A stretch of 64,000 bases of DNA from Streptomyces sp. MMG1533 (GCF_001279775.1 NZ_LGDG01000239.1:1-64000), one strand, 5' to 3'. Shown: positions 44,909-53,517, numbered from the stretch's first letter. Program-made: numbers and translations. Notes: generated by a model from the sequence alone, not told the origin.

Positions 44909-46090
44909 CTACTCCTTCTCGGGCTCCTTCTCGGGCTCCGACTCCGGCTCCGGCTCCGGCTCCACATGAGCTTCGGGCTCCACAAGGGCTTCGGGTTCCA
45001 CAGGAGCCTCGGACTTCTCGAGGGCTTCGGGCTTCTCGGGAACTTCCGGCTTCTCGGGGAGCTCGGCAGCCAGCGCCGCCGCGGCCTGCACCAGAGGCAA
45101 TGCCAGCAACGCCCCCGCCCCCTCGCCGACCGTCACCCCATGGTCGAGCAGCGGCTCCAGCGCCATCCGGTCCAACGCCTTCGTCTGCCCCGGCTCCCCG
45201 CTGTTCTGCCCGGCCAGCCACCAGTCCGGCGCCCGGAACGCGATCCGCTGGCCCACCAGCGCGCAGGCGGCCACCACGACGCCGTCCAGGACCACCGGCA
45301 TCTTCCGCACCGCGCTCTGCAGCAGGAACCCGGTCAGCGCGGCGAGGTCGGCCCCGCCCACCGTCGCCAGCAGCTGCAACTGGTCCCCGAGCACTGGCCG
45401 GGCCCGTCGCAGCGCGTCCCGGATCGCCGCGCACTTGCGCATCCACGCCAGGTCGTCGATGGCCTGCCCGCCGCGCCCGGTCACGACGGACGCGTCGGTC
45501 CCGCACAGCGCGGCGATCAGCGTGCCCGCCGCCGTGGTCCCGCCCACGCTCACATCGCCGAGCACGACCAGATCCGTACCGGAGTCGGCCTCCTCGTCGG
45601 CGACGGCGACCCCGGCGAGGAACGCGGCCTCCGCTTCCTGGGGCGTCAGCGCGTCCTCGATGTCGATACGCCCGCTGCCGCGCCGCACCCGGTGTCCTGA
45701 GACATCGCCGGGCAGCGTCTGAGGGTCGCAGTCCAGTGACATGTCGACCACTCGCACCGGCACGCCGAGCCGCCGGGCGAGCACCGACACGGGCCGGCCG
45801 CCCTCCAGGACGTCCCGCACCAACTCGGCGGCGCTGCCCGCGGGCCGTCCCGAGACGCCCAGTTCGGCGACGCCGTGGTCACCGGCGAACAGGACGACCC
45901 GCGGCCGTTCGATCGGCCGCACCGGCACGGCGGACTGCGCCGCGGCCAGCCACTCACCCAGTTCGTCCAGCCGTCCCAGCGCTCCGGGCGGCACGATCTG
46001 ACGCTCCCGGCGCGCCTCGGCGTCGCGGCGTACCCCGCCGTCGGGGCGCTCGATCAGATCGGTGAAGTCGTCGAGATTAAGCGAGCTCAT
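44909..46090 (-). CDS. cobT: Nicotinate-nucleotide--dimethylbenzimidazole phosphoribosyltransferase with acidic repeat tail
   Basis: 393 residues from ATG 46090, 7 bases after a TACTGT -10 box (leaderless). It makes alpha-ribazole phosphate for the cobalamin lower ligand. Visible blocks are PPGALGRLDELGEWLA, VVLFAGDHGVAELGVS, LGDVSVGGTTAAGTLIAALC and the C-terminal VTVGEGAGALLALPL with catalytic Glu. Residues 344-393 are an unusual tail of 6-residue Glu/Pro units (EKPEVP, EKPEAL, EKSEAP, VEPEAL, VEPEAH) that the enzyme family does not need. Confidence 0.94.
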   Translation of the reverse strand: MSSLNLDDFTDLIERPDGGVRRDAEARRERQIVPPGALGRLDELGEWLAAAQSAVPVRPIERPRVVLFAGDHGVAELGVSGRPAGSAAELVRDVLEGGRPVSVLARRLGVPVRVVDMSLDCDPQTLPGDVSGHRVRRGSGRIDIEDALTPQEAEAAFLAGVAVADEEADSGTDLVVLGDVSVGGTTAAGTLIAALCGTDASVVTGRGGQAIDDLAWMRKCAAIRDALRRARPVLGDQLQLLATVGGADLAALTGFLLQSAVRKMPVVLDGVVVAACALVGQRIAFRAPDWWLAGQNSGEPGQTKALDRMALEPLLDHGVTVGEGAGALLALPLVQAAAALAAELPEKPEVPEKPEALEKSEAPVEPEALVEPEAHVEPEPEPESEPEKEPEKE

Positions 46091-46227
46091 TCGCCGAACA
46101 GTACCGGCCCTGATCGAACACGGCGGCGCCACGTCGCCACGACGACCGCGCGACGTCGTTGCGCTCAAGATCGCCATCCCATACGTTCCGTTTTGCAGTG
46201 GATTGTCGTACGTCTCCGGGAGCCGCC

Positions 46228-46944
46228 ATGTCAGCATCCCCCGCGCCCTCCGTACGGCGCCTTCGCTCCACCGCCCGGTCGATGCTGCCGTTCCCCGAAC
46301 CGGAGAGCTGGCTGGACGTGGGCACGGGCGACGCCCGCTTCCCCGAGACGGCCAGGGAGGTCTTCCCCTACACCGCCTTCGACGGCCTCGACCGCACCCC
46401 CCGAGTCGAGCAGGCCCGCCGGGCCGAACGCGTCGAGGAGGCCCACATGGGCCGGCTGACGGACCCGCAGATCACCGCCCGCCTCCGCGCCCGCTACGAC
46501 GTGGTCAGCCTGCTCCACCACCTGCCGCACACCCCGGACCCCCGCGCGGAACTCCGTGCCGCCCTGGCCGTGCTCCGCCCCGGCGGCCACCTCCTCATCG
46601 ACGTCACGGACCCGCACTGCGCGTTCGCGAGGCTTCTGGGCAAGCGGTGGCACGCCCACCCCCGGCCCGGGGACCCTCCTCCGACGCCCCTGGACGACCT
46701 CTGCGCGGAACTGGAGTCCCAGGGCTGCACGATCATCAGGACGGACCGCCGCGCAGCGCACGTCCCCCACGACCTGTCGTCTGCGCTGTCCCTGGTTCTG
46801 CCCGAGTCCCTGCCGTCCTGGCTGACCGGAGCACTGCTGGCCGCGGCCGGGGCGACGGACCACACCCTGGCCCCCCTCCTCCGCCGCACCCGCTTCTCGA
46901 ACACGTACCGCGTGATCGCCCGCAAGGACGCGTCAGCCCCGTAG
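46228..46944 (+). CDS. Class I SAM-dependent methyltransferase
   Basis: 238 residues from ATG 46228, with GGGAG 6 bases upstream. Motif I is WLDVGTGDARFPETA; RYDVVSLLHHLPHTPDPRAE and LRPGGHLLIDVTDPH follow as motifs II and III. The substrate is unknown. It sits between cobT and cobU but on the opposite strand. Its last 12 bp overlap the end of cobU. Confidence 0.9.
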   Translation: MSASPAPSVRRLRSTARSMLPFPEPESWLDVGTGDARFPETAREVFPYTAFDGLDRTPRVEQARRAERVEEAHMGRLTDPQITARLRARYDVVSLLHHLPHTPDPRAELRAALAVLRPGGHLLIDVTDPHCAFARLLGKRWHAHPRPGDPPPTPLDDLCAELESQGCTIIRTDRRAAHVPHDLSSALSLVLPESLPSWLTGALLAAAGATDHTLAPLLRRTRFSNTYRVIARKDASAP

Positions 46945-48135
46945 CACCAGCGCCTGCCCCGCCACCACCAGCAGCACCTGCTCGCACTCGCCCGCGAACG
47001 CCGCGTTGAGGCGCCCGAGCTCGTCCCGGTAGCGCCGTCCGGACGCCGTGGCCGGGACGATGCCCGACCCCACCTCGTTCGACACGGCGACGACGGTCCG
47101 TCGCGTGGCCCGCACCGCCTCCGCCAGGTCCCGCACCCGCGCCCGCAGCGCCCGTTCCCCGCCGTCGGCCCACTCCGCGTCGTCCCACGCCCCGACGGCG
47201 TCCATCGCGTCCGTCAGCCACAGGGACAGACAGTCGACGAGCAGCGGCGGCCCGTCGTCCTTCAGCAGCGGCACCAGGTCGCACGTCTCGGCCGTACGCC
47301 ATGACCCCGGCCGCCGCTCCCGGTGCGCGCCGACCCGCGCGGCCCACTCGCCGTCCCCGCTCCGCGTGCCGCCCGTAGCGACGTACAGCACGTCGGGGAA
47401 CGCCTCGAGGCGCCGCTCGGCCTCCACCGACTTCCCGGACCGCGCACCGCCGAGCACCAGCGTCCGCCGCGGCACGTCCGGTACGTCCTCGTAGGCGCCG
47501 ACCGCCAGCGTCGTCCCGTCCGGCACGGCCCGCGCCCCCGCCGCGGTGAGCCGCCGCCGCACCTCGGCCCCCGGCGGCACGTCGTGGTCGAGATGCACGG
47601 CGACGACGTCCGTCGTCGGCCCGACCGCCCCCGCCGAACGCAGCTTGGCGAGCGTGTCCGGCCGCGCCACGACGTCGGCGAGCACCATGTCGTACGTCTC
47701 GGCGAACCCGTTCTCCAGCCCGGCGGGCGCACCCCCGGGCGGCAGATACAGCAGCCGCTGACCGTCCGGCCCGGTCACCGCGTACCCGGTCCCCGGCGCG
47801 TCCATCGCCACGGCCCGCACCCGATGCCCCGTCAGCAGCGCCAACTCCCGGCCGTCCGGCACCCGCCCGGGCTGCGGCAGCCCTGCCGGCACCTCGACCG
47901 CCGGTCCGTCGTGCGGATGCGACAACAGCACCTGGCGTACGCCGCCCAGCGAACACCCCGCCCGCGCCGCCGCGAACGCCGCCCCGGGCGTCAGATCGAG
48001 CAGCAGCGCCCCGTCCACGAGCAACGAGGTCGCCGCGCGGGCATCCGTCCCGAGCGCGGCCGCACAGGCAGCACAGGGACAGTCGGGGCGGGGGAGCCCC
48101 GCGGGGGCGCCGGTGCCGAGCAAAGTAACTTCCAC
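46933..48135 (-). CDS. cobU: CobU kinase/guanylyltransferase fused to a metallo-beta-lactamase-fold domain
   Basis: 400 residues. Residues 1-220 resemble PhnP-type metallo-beta-lactamase-fold proteins (MEVTLLGTGAPAG, CPCAAC at 19-24, LLSHPHDGPA). The canonical HxHxDH zinc motif is incomplete, so activity there is doubtful. Residues 222-400 are CobU: P-loop GGARSGKS (229-236), LYVATGGTRSGDGEWAARV with the guanylylated His nearby (HRERR), and VAVSNEVGSGIVP. CobU phosphorylates adenosylcobinamide and adds GMP. It works before CobS (40.7 kb). Confidence 0.92.
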   Translation of the reverse strand: MEVTLLGTGAPAGLPRPDCPCAACAAALGTDARAATSLLVDGALLLDLTPGAAFAAARAGCSLGGVRQVLLSHPHDGPAVEVPAGLPQPGRVPDGRELALLTGHRVRAVAMDAPGTGYAVTGPDGQRLLYLPPGGAPAGLENGFAETYDMVLADVVARPDTLAKLRSAGAVGPTTDVVAVHLDHDVPPGAEVRRRLTAAGARAVPDGTTLAVGAYEDVPDVPRRTLVLGGARSGKSVEAERRLEAFPDVLYVATGGTRSGDGEWAARVGAHRERRPGSWRTAETCDLVPLLKDDGPPLLVDCLSLWLTDAMDAVGAWDDAEWADGGERALRARVRDLAEAVRATRRTVVAVSNEVGSGIVPATASGRRYRDELGRLNAAFAGECEQVLLVVAGQALVLRG

Positions 48136-48314
48136 AGCCCCGATTCTCGCCGGTCACCGCTGGACCTGCGCGCCCGGGAGGCGCCTCGGGGGCGCGGCGC
48201 TGTGACAGGTGCGGCTCCGCCGAGCGGGCGCGGCAGGCCCCCGGGGGCTGTCGGACGGCCGATCACTCGCTGTCTTTTAACGGCGTACCCAGAGGAGCGA
48301 ATAGGCTGCGGGCA

Positions 48315-48338
48315 GGAGCCGGACCAAGATCCGGCTCC
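48315..48338 (+). promoter_or_regulatory. Leader hairpin upstream of the 70-residue gene
   Basis: GGAGCCGGA (48315-48323) pairs perfectly with TCCGGCTCC (48330-48338) around CCAAGA. A TAGGCT box at 48302-48307 could be the -10, so the hairpin would lie in the 5' leader. Confidence 0.45.
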
Positions 48339-48372
48339 CGCTGTGCAATGTGCTCACATCAGGGAGGCGTAC

Positions 48373-48585
48373 ATGGCGGCATGGACGTGGCGGTTCGAGA
48401 AGTCCGACGGCACCGAGGTCGATCCCGCGGTGGTGCCGGAGGAGTTCACCACGCAGGGGGACGCCGAGTCCTGGATCGGGGAGTACTGGAAGGACCTTCT
48501 CGAAGGCGGTGCGGACCAGGTCCACCTGTTCGAGGACGGTACGAAGATCTACGGTCCTATGAGCCTGCACGCCCAGGAGGCGTAG
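48373..48585 (+). CDS. Small conserved-type acidic protein
   Basis: 70 residues from ATG 48373, with AGGGAGG 5 bases upstream. It begins MAAWTWRFEKSDGTEVDPAV, has DAESWIGEYWKDLLEGGADQ in the middle and ends YGPMSLHAQEA. It looks like a compact folded cytoplasmic domain with many aromatic residues, of the kind found throughout Streptomyces without an assigned function. A hairpin lies in its leader and a strong terminator follows. Confidence 0.85.
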   Translation: MAAWTWRFEKSDGTEVDPAVVPEEFTTQGDAESWIGEYWKDLLEGGADQVHLFEDGTKIYGPMSLHAQEA

Positions 48586-48591
48586 CCGGAC

Positions 48592-48616
48592 GGGGCGGCC
48601 GGACACCGGCCGCCCC
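48592..48616 (+). terminator. Terminator of the 70-residue gene
   Basis: GGGGCGGCCGG (48592-48602) pairs perfectly with CCGGCCGCCCC (48606-48616) around the loop ACA. Confidence 0.85.
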
Positions 48617-48656
48617 TCCTCATGTCACTGACTCGCTGACTCACTGCCTCATTGCC

Positions 48657-48761
48657 TCACCGCTGACCCAGCGTCACTTTCACGGTCTTCTCGCTGCCGT
48701 CGCGTGTGAACGTCACCGGTGTCCTGTCACCCGGCTTGTCCGCCGCCAGGGCCTCGGCTCC
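48657..48761 (-). pseudogene. Remnant of a PDZ-domain protease gene (C-terminal 34 residues)
   Basis: The minus frame ending at TGA 48659-48657 encodes ALAADKPGDRTPVTFTRDGS followed by EKTVKVTLGQR, the last strand and helix of a PDZ domain as found at the end of HtrA-type proteases. Upstream of this the frame loses similarity and runs antisense in a different frame through the methyltransferase gene, which is intact. No start codon fits. It is best explained as the leftover 3' end of a deleted gene. Confidence 0.65.
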
Positions 48762-48775
48762 GCAGTCCCTCGGGC

Positions 48776-49564
48776 TCAGCCCCGCACCCCGCACAGGTGC
48801 AGCAACGCCGCGACCCCCCGGTACGGATCCGTCCGCCCGGCCCGCTCCTCGACCGTCAGCAGCATCTCGACGTCGGCCGGCAACTCCGCCCCGTCCACCG
48901 CGGTGTCCGTGAAGACCCGCACGCCGTACCAGGCCTGCAGCGGCGCCCCGATGCCCGCGAGGGTCGCGGTCAGCGTCGCCAGGCGGTCGGCGCGCACGTC
49001 GAGGCCGAGCCGGTTCGTGTACGCGGTGGTGTCGAAGGCGGTCAGAGACCCGGCCCAGTCGCCCGACAGCCCCGGCCGCATGGCCAGCGCGTCCGCGTTG
49101 CGCACGAGCAGCGACAGCAGCCCGCCCTGGGCGAGCATCCGGGCCAGCCCCGCCAGCAGCGGATCCGGCTCCTCGACGTACATGAGCACGCCGTGGCACA
49201 GCACCACGTCGAAGCTGCCCGGCAGGAAGTGCACCCCGGTGTCCCGGCCGTCGCTCTGGACGAGCCGCACCCGCTCCCGGATCCCCTCGGGCTCGGCGGC
49301 GAGGGCCTCCCGGGCGGCGGAGATCATCTTCGGGTCCTGCTCGACGCCGGTGACCTGATGCCCGGCCCGGGCCAGCCGCAGCGCCTGAGTGCCCTGGCCC
49401 ATCCCCACGTCGAGCACCCGCAGGCGCTGTCCCACCGGGAACCGCCCGACTATCTGCTCGTCGAGCTGCCGGGCCACCAGCTCCTGTCGTACGACATCCC
49501 GCAGCCCGCCCAGCTTGTTCAGCCAGGCATCCGCCGCGCCCCCGGTGAACGGCGTAGTGCTCAG
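48776..49564 (-). CDS. Class I SAM-dependent methyltransferase with probable CTG start
   Basis: 262 residues if the CTG at 49564 is used (CTG AGC ACT ACG, giving MSTTPFTGGAADAWLNKLGG). That codon overlaps the TGA of the upstream DUF3043 gene, as GTGA or ATGA overlaps do elsewhere in this window. No ATG or GTG occurs until well inside the protein. Motif I is VLDVGMGQGTQALRLA, motif II VQSDGRDTG, motif III LAQGGLLSLLV. The substrate is unknown; the family includes SmtA/CmoM-like tRNA methyltransferases. It is co-transcribed with the DUF3043 gene. Confidence 0.88.
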   Translation of the reverse strand: MSTTPFTGGAADAWLNKLGGLRDVVRQELVARQLDEQIVGRFPVGQRLRVLDVGMGQGTQALRLARAGHQVTGVEQDPKMISAAREALAAEPEGIRERVRLVQSDGRDTGVHFLPGSFDVVLCHGVLMYVEEPDPLLAGLARMLAQGGLLSLLVRNADALAMRPGLSGDWAGSLTAFDTTAYTNRLGLDVRADRLATLTATLAGIGAPLQAWYGVRVFTDTAVDGAELPADVEMLLTVEERAGRTDPYRGVAALLHLCGVRG

Positions 49565-50160
49565 GGCCGCTCTCCGCGCTTGACCTGCGGCTTCGGCAGC
49601 CGGAGCCGACGCATCTGGAGGGAGCGCATCAGCGCGTAGGCGACGGCGCCGCGCCGGTTGTGGTCCGGGAAGCGCTCGGCCAGCCGCTTCTTCAGGCGGA
49701 AGCCGCTGAGGGCCGAGTCGAGCACGATCAGCACGATCACGACCAGCCACAGCAGCAGCGCGATGCTCTGCAGCGCACCGACGCGCACCATGCTCAGCAC
49801 GAGGATGACCACGGCCATCGGCAGGAAGAACTCCGCGATGTTGAACCGCGAGTCGATGGAGTCGCGCGCGAACTTGCGCACCGGCCCCTTGTCACGCGCG
49901 GGCAGGTACCGCTCGTCACCGCCGGCGAGCGCCTGGCGCTGCTTCTCCAGCTGCGCACGGCGTTCGTCGCGCTGACGCTTCGAGGCCTCCTTGCGCGACG
50001 TCGGCGTATTGGCGACGCTGCGGCGCTGGGACTGGGCCTCACTGCGCTTGGGCGTGGGCCTGCCCTTCTTGGCCTGCGGGTCACGGGTCTGCTTGGAGTC
50101 GGTCAGCGGCGCCTTGTCGGCGGCCGGGGCCTTCTCATCCTTGGCACGGCTTCGGAACAC
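49561..50160 (-). CDS. DUF3043 domain-containing membrane protein
   Basis: 199 residues from GTG 50160 (MFRSRAKDEKAPAADKAPLT). A TACCCT -10 box ends 8 bases before it, so it is probably leaderless. Residues 1-90 are charged and probably disordered (KRSEAQSQRRSVANTPTSRK). Two membrane segments follow (FFLPMAVVILVLSMVRVG and SIALLLWLVVIVLIVLDSA). DUF3043 is an actinobacterial family without a known role. Its stop overlaps the start of the methyltransferase gene. Confidence 0.88.
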   Translation of the reverse strand: MFRSRAKDEKAPAADKAPLTDSKQTRDPQAKKGRPTPKRSEAQSQRRSVANTPTSRKEASKRQRDERRAQLEKQRQALAGGDERYLPARDKGPVRKFARDSIDSRFNIAEFFLPMAVVILVLSMVRVGALQSIALLLWLVVIVLIVLDSALSGFRLKKRLAERFPDHNRRGAVAYALMRSLQMRRLRLPKPQVKRGERP

Positions 50161-50419
50161 AAAACCCAAGGGTACGGGGTGCGGGGGCATGGACCCCAGC
50201 CCGGTGGGGAACGATCCGGCAACACCGGTCGTCTGTAGTGGGGAGAGAGGGACCCTGAAGGTCACCTACTCCTTACGCCGGAGCAGGGCCCTGGTCAGTC
50301 GTCCTTGGGGATGAGCGCATCAGTCCCCGAACAGTGCGGTAATGGATGCAGGGCCCGTACTGTGGGTTCTGTCGCAGAGCTGGAGCTGGAAGTCCGTCAG
50401 AAGGGGGCGCGCGAAGCCC

Positions 50420-51217
50420 ATGAGCGGTGTCATGAAGCGTATGGGGATGATCTTCCGCGCGAAGGCGAACAAGGCCCTTGACCGGGCCGAGGACCCGCGC
50501 GAAACCCTCGACTACTCGTACCAGAAGCAGCTGGAGCTGCTGCAGAAGGTGCGCCGAGGCGTGGCCGACGTGGCCACGTCCCGCAAGCGCCTGGAACTCC
50601 AGCTGAACCAACTGCAGTCCCAGTCGTCCAAGCTGGAGGACCAGGGCCGCAAGGCGCTCGCGCTGGGCCGTGAGGACCTGGCCCGCGAGGCGCTCTCCCG
50701 CCGCGCCGCACTCCAGCAGCAGGTGACGGACCTCGAGACACAGCACTCGACCCTCCAGGGCGAGGAGGAGAAGCTCACCCTGGCGGCCCAGCGACTCCAG
50801 GCCAAGGTCGATGCCTTCCGCACCAAGAAGGAGACGATCAAGGCCACGTACACCGCGGCCCAGGCGCAGACCCGTATCGGCGAGGCGTTCTCCGGCATCT
50901 CCGAGGAGATGGGCGACGTCGGCCTGGCGATCCAGCGCGCCGAGGACAAGACGGCGCAGCTCCAGGCGAGGGCCGGAGCCATCGACGAACTGCTCGCCTC
51001 CGGCGCCCTGGACGACCAGTCCGGCATGCACAAGGACGACATCCAGGCCGAGCTGGACCGCCTCTCCGGTGGTACGGATGTAGAGCTGGAGCTGCAGCGC
51101 ATGAAGGCGGAGCTGGCCGGCGGTTCGTCGTCGTCCCAGCAGGCCATCGAGGGCGGCACGGGCCAGGCGCAGTCCCAGCAGCAGCCGCAGGACACCCCGC
51201 GCTTCGACAAGCAGTAG
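50420..51217 (+). CDS. pspA: PspA/IM30 family membrane-stress protein
   Basis: 265 residues from ATG 50420 (MSGVMKRMGMIFRAKANKAL). An amphipathic N-terminal helix is followed by long coiled coil from about 30 to 210 (LELLQKVRRGVADVATSRKR, LAREALSRRAALQQQVTDLE). The C-terminus is Ser/Gln-rich and flexible. PspA binds stressed membrane and, as an ESCRT-III relative, assembles into scaffolds. The next gene, 23 bp downstream, is pspAA. HtpX and PspAB are encoded at 4.9-6.5 kb. Confidence 0.95.
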   Translation: MSGVMKRMGMIFRAKANKALDRAEDPRETLDYSYQKQLELLQKVRRGVADVATSRKRLELQLNQLQSQSSKLEDQGRKALALGREDLAREALSRRAALQQQVTDLETQHSTLQGEEEKLTLAAQRLQAKVDAFRTKKETIKATYTAAQAQTRIGEAFSGISEEMGDVGLAIQRAEDKTAQLQARAGAIDELLASGALDDQSGMHKDDIQAELDRLSGGTDVELELQRMKAELAGGSSSSQQAIEGGTGQAQSQQQPQDTPRFDKQ

Positions 51218-51240
51218 GGCCCACGCCTGAGGAGGGCGAC

Positions 51241-51519
51241 ATGATCGTACGGATCATGGGGGAGGGGCAGGTGAGGCTGGCCGACAGCCACCTCACCGAG
51301 CTGAACAAGCTGGACGACGAACTCCTGAGGGAGATGGAGAACGGCGACGGGCCCGGTTTCCGCGACACCCTGGCCGCCCTGCTGTCCAAGGTCCGCGAGC
51401 TGGGCGAGCCGTTGCCGGACGACTCCCTGGAACCGTCGGAACTCATCCTGCCGTCGCCGGACGCGACGCTGGAGGAGGTACGGGAGCTGCTGAGCGACGA
51501 CGGGCTGATCCCGGGCTGA
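51241..51519 (+). CDS. pspAA: PspA-associated protein PspAA
   Basis: 92 residues from ATG 51241, with GAGGAGGGCG just upstream. It opens MIVRIMGEGQVRLADSHLTE and continues LNKLDDELLREMENGD, the typical PspAA domain. It is small, acidic and cytoplasmic. It is found directly after pspA in many Actinobacteria and Archaea and is taken to bind PspA. The pair is probably one transcript. Confidence 0.93.
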   Translation: MIVRIMGEGQVRLADSHLTELNKLDDELLREMENGDGPGFRDTLAALLSKVRELGEPLPDDSLEPSELILPSPDATLEEVRELLSDDGLIPG

Positions 51520-51607
51520 TTTCAGGGTGATCCCGGGGTGAGCTGACAGGGAACGTACAGGTGGCCCCCGTTCCGCCCCCGCCGACGCCCCCGTACCGTT
51601 GGCAGAC

Positions 51608-52837
51608 GTGAGCACCCTCCAGCGCGCCCGGCGTCACCTCAAAGCGCACCCCATGGCGCTGGACGCGGCCCTCGCGGTCGGCGTACTCGCCTGCATGGTG
51701 GCCGGCTCGTTCGTGGACCCGCACGGGGAACGCGGCGTCAGCTGGGGCTTCCGCACCCCCGACCCCCTCAGCCTGGTCCTCATCGCCCTCGGCGCCGCCG
51801 CACTGGTGTTCCGCCGCCGCGCCCCCATGACGGTCCTGGCACTCACCGGCACCGTCTCCCTCGCGGAGGCCGTGACCGGCGACCCCCGTGCCCCCGTCGC
51901 CATGTCCGCGGTCATCGCCCTGTACACCGTCGCCTCCACCACCGACCGCCCCACCACCTGGCGCGTCGGCCTGCTCACCATGACCGTCCTCACCGGCGCC
52001 TCCATGTTCGCCGGCCCCCTCCCGTGGTACGCCCAGGAGAACCTCGCGATCTTCGCCTGGACCGGCATCGGCGCCACCGCGGGCGACGCCGTCCGCAGCC
52101 GCCGCGCCTTCATCCACGCCATCAGGGAGCGCGCCGAGCGGGCCGAGCGCACCCGTGAGGAGGAGGCTCGCCGCCGGGTCGCCGAGGAACGCCTGCGCAT
52201 CGCCCGCGACCTGCACGACGTCGTCGCCCACCACATCGCCCTGGTCAACGTCCAGGCCGGAGTCGCCGCCCATGTCATGGACAAGCGGCCCGACCAGGCC
52301 AAGGAGGCCCTGGCCCACGTACGGGACGCCAGCCGCTCGGCGCTGAACGAGCTGCGCGCCACGGTCGGCCTGCTGCGCCAGTCCGGCGACCCGGAGGCCC
52401 CGACCGAGCCCGCGCCCGGCCTGGTCCGGCTCGACGAACTCGTCGGCACCTTCCGCAGCGCGGGCCTGCACGTGGAGGTGGCCCGCGCGGACAACGGGAC
52501 CACCCTGCCCGCCGCCGTCGACCTGGCCGCCTACCGCGTCATCCAGGAAGCCCTCACCAACGTGCAGAAGCACGCCGGGACGGAGGTCAAGGCCGAGGTC
52601 AGCGTCGTGCGCGTGGGACCGAACATCGAGATCACCGTCCTCGACAACGGCGCCGGCGAGGACCACGACCCGGAGACCGTCGGCGGCCACGGCCTGCTCG
52701 GCATGCGCGAGCGCGTCACCGCCCTGCGCGGCACCCTCACCACCGGCCCCCGCTACGGAGGCGGCTTCCGCGTCCATGCGATCCTGCCGATCAAGACCCG
52801 CACAGCCGTCACCGGAAAGCCGGGGGAATCCGTATGA
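51608..52837 (+). CDS. NarL-type sensor histidine kinase
   Basis: 409 residues from GTG 51608, 8 bases after a TACCGT -10 box (leaderless). Four or five N-terminal membrane segments (about 18-35, 53-68, 74-90, 98-110, 120-138) leave no large sensor loop. The phosphoacceptor is His203 in RIARDLHDVVAHHIALV (HisKA_3), and the ATP-binding domain includes EALTNVQKHAG and GGHGLLGMRERV. Its stop overlaps the response regulator start by 4 bp. With few extracellular residues it probably senses membrane state, which fits its pspA neighbours (inference). Confidence 0.95.
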   Translation: MSTLQRARRHLKAHPMALDAALAVGVLACMVAGSFVDPHGERGVSWGFRTPDPLSLVLIALGAAALVFRRRAPMTVLALTGTVSLAEAVTGDPRAPVAMSAVIALYTVASTTDRPTTWRVGLLTMTVLTGASMFAGPLPWYAQENLAIFAWTGIGATAGDAVRSRRAFIHAIRERAERAERTREEEARRRVAEERLRIARDLHDVVAHHIALVNVQAGVAAHVMDKRPDQAKEALAHVRDASRSALNELRATVGLLRQSGDPEAPTEPAPGLVRLDELVGTFRSAGLHVEVARADNGTTLPAAVDLAAYRVIQEALTNVQKHAGTEVKAEVSVVRVGPNIEITVLDNGAGEDHDPETVGGHGLLGMRERVTALRGTLTTGPRYGGGFRVHAILPIKTRTAVTGKPGESV

Positions 52838-53517
52838 CCATCCGTGTCCTGCTCGCCGACGACCAGGCACTGCTGCGCAGCGCCTTCCGTGTGCTCGTCG
52901 ACTCGGAGCCCGACATGGAGGTCGTGGGTGAGGCGTCCGACGGTGCGGAGGCGGTGCGGCTGACCAAGGAGGAGCAGGCCGACGTCGTCCTGATGGACAT
53001 CCGGATGCCGGGCACCGACGGCCTCGCGGCCACCCGCATGATCAGCGCCGACCCCTCGCTCGCGCATGTCCGCGTGGTCATCCTGACGACGTTCGAGGTC
53101 GACGACTACGTGGTGCAGTCGCTGCGCGCGGGCGCTTCCGGCTTCCTCGGCAAGGGGTCCGAGCCCGAGGAACTCCTCAGCGCGATCCGGGTCGCGGCCG
53201 GCGGCGAGGCGCTGCTGTCCCCGGCGGCGACGAAGGGGCTCATCGCCCGCTTCCTCGCCCAGGGCGACGCGGGCGACGACGACCGTGACCCCGCTCGCGC
53301 GCAGCGCCTCGCGGCGCTGACCGTGCGGGAGCGCGAGGTCCTGGTCCAGGTCGCGGGCGGCCACTCCAACGACGAGATCGCCGAGCGGCTCGAAGTCAGC
53401 CCGCTCACGGTGAAGACGCACGTCAACCGGGCTATGGCCAAGCTGGGCGCCCGGGACCGGGCACAGCTCGTGGTGATCGCGTACGAGTCGGGTCTGGTAC
53501 GTCCAAGGGTGGACTGA
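52834..53517 (+). CDS. LuxR-type response regulator
   Basis: 227 residues from ATG 52834, coupled to the kinase gene by ATGA. The receiver domain has DD at 9-10 and phosphoacceptor Asp55 (VVLMDIRMPG), with Lys in FLGKGSEP. The DNA-binding domain at about 158-222 is LTVREREVLVQVAGGHSNDE and onward. The RND permease gene 160 bp downstream is a likely target; pspA may be another. Confidence 0.96.
   Translation: MTIRVLLADDQALLRSAFRVLVDSEPDMEVVGEASDGAEAVRLTKEEQADVVLMDIRMPGTDGLAATRMISADPSLAHVRVVILTTFEVDDYVVQSLRAGASGFLGKGSEPEELLSAIRVAAGGEALLSPAATKGLIARFLAQGDAGDDDRDPARAQRLAALTVREREVLVQVAGGHSNDEIAERLEVSPLTVKTHVNRAMAKLGARDRAQLVVIAYESGLVRPRVD

Noticed and set aside
46091-46227. Cobalamin riboswitch upstream of cobT
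   Set aside because: The space is too short and cobT appears leaderless.
48136-48372. Cobalamin riboswitch upstream of cobU or the small gene
   Set aside because: No B12-box sequence or the expected multi-stem layout was found; only a simple hairpin at 48315-48338.
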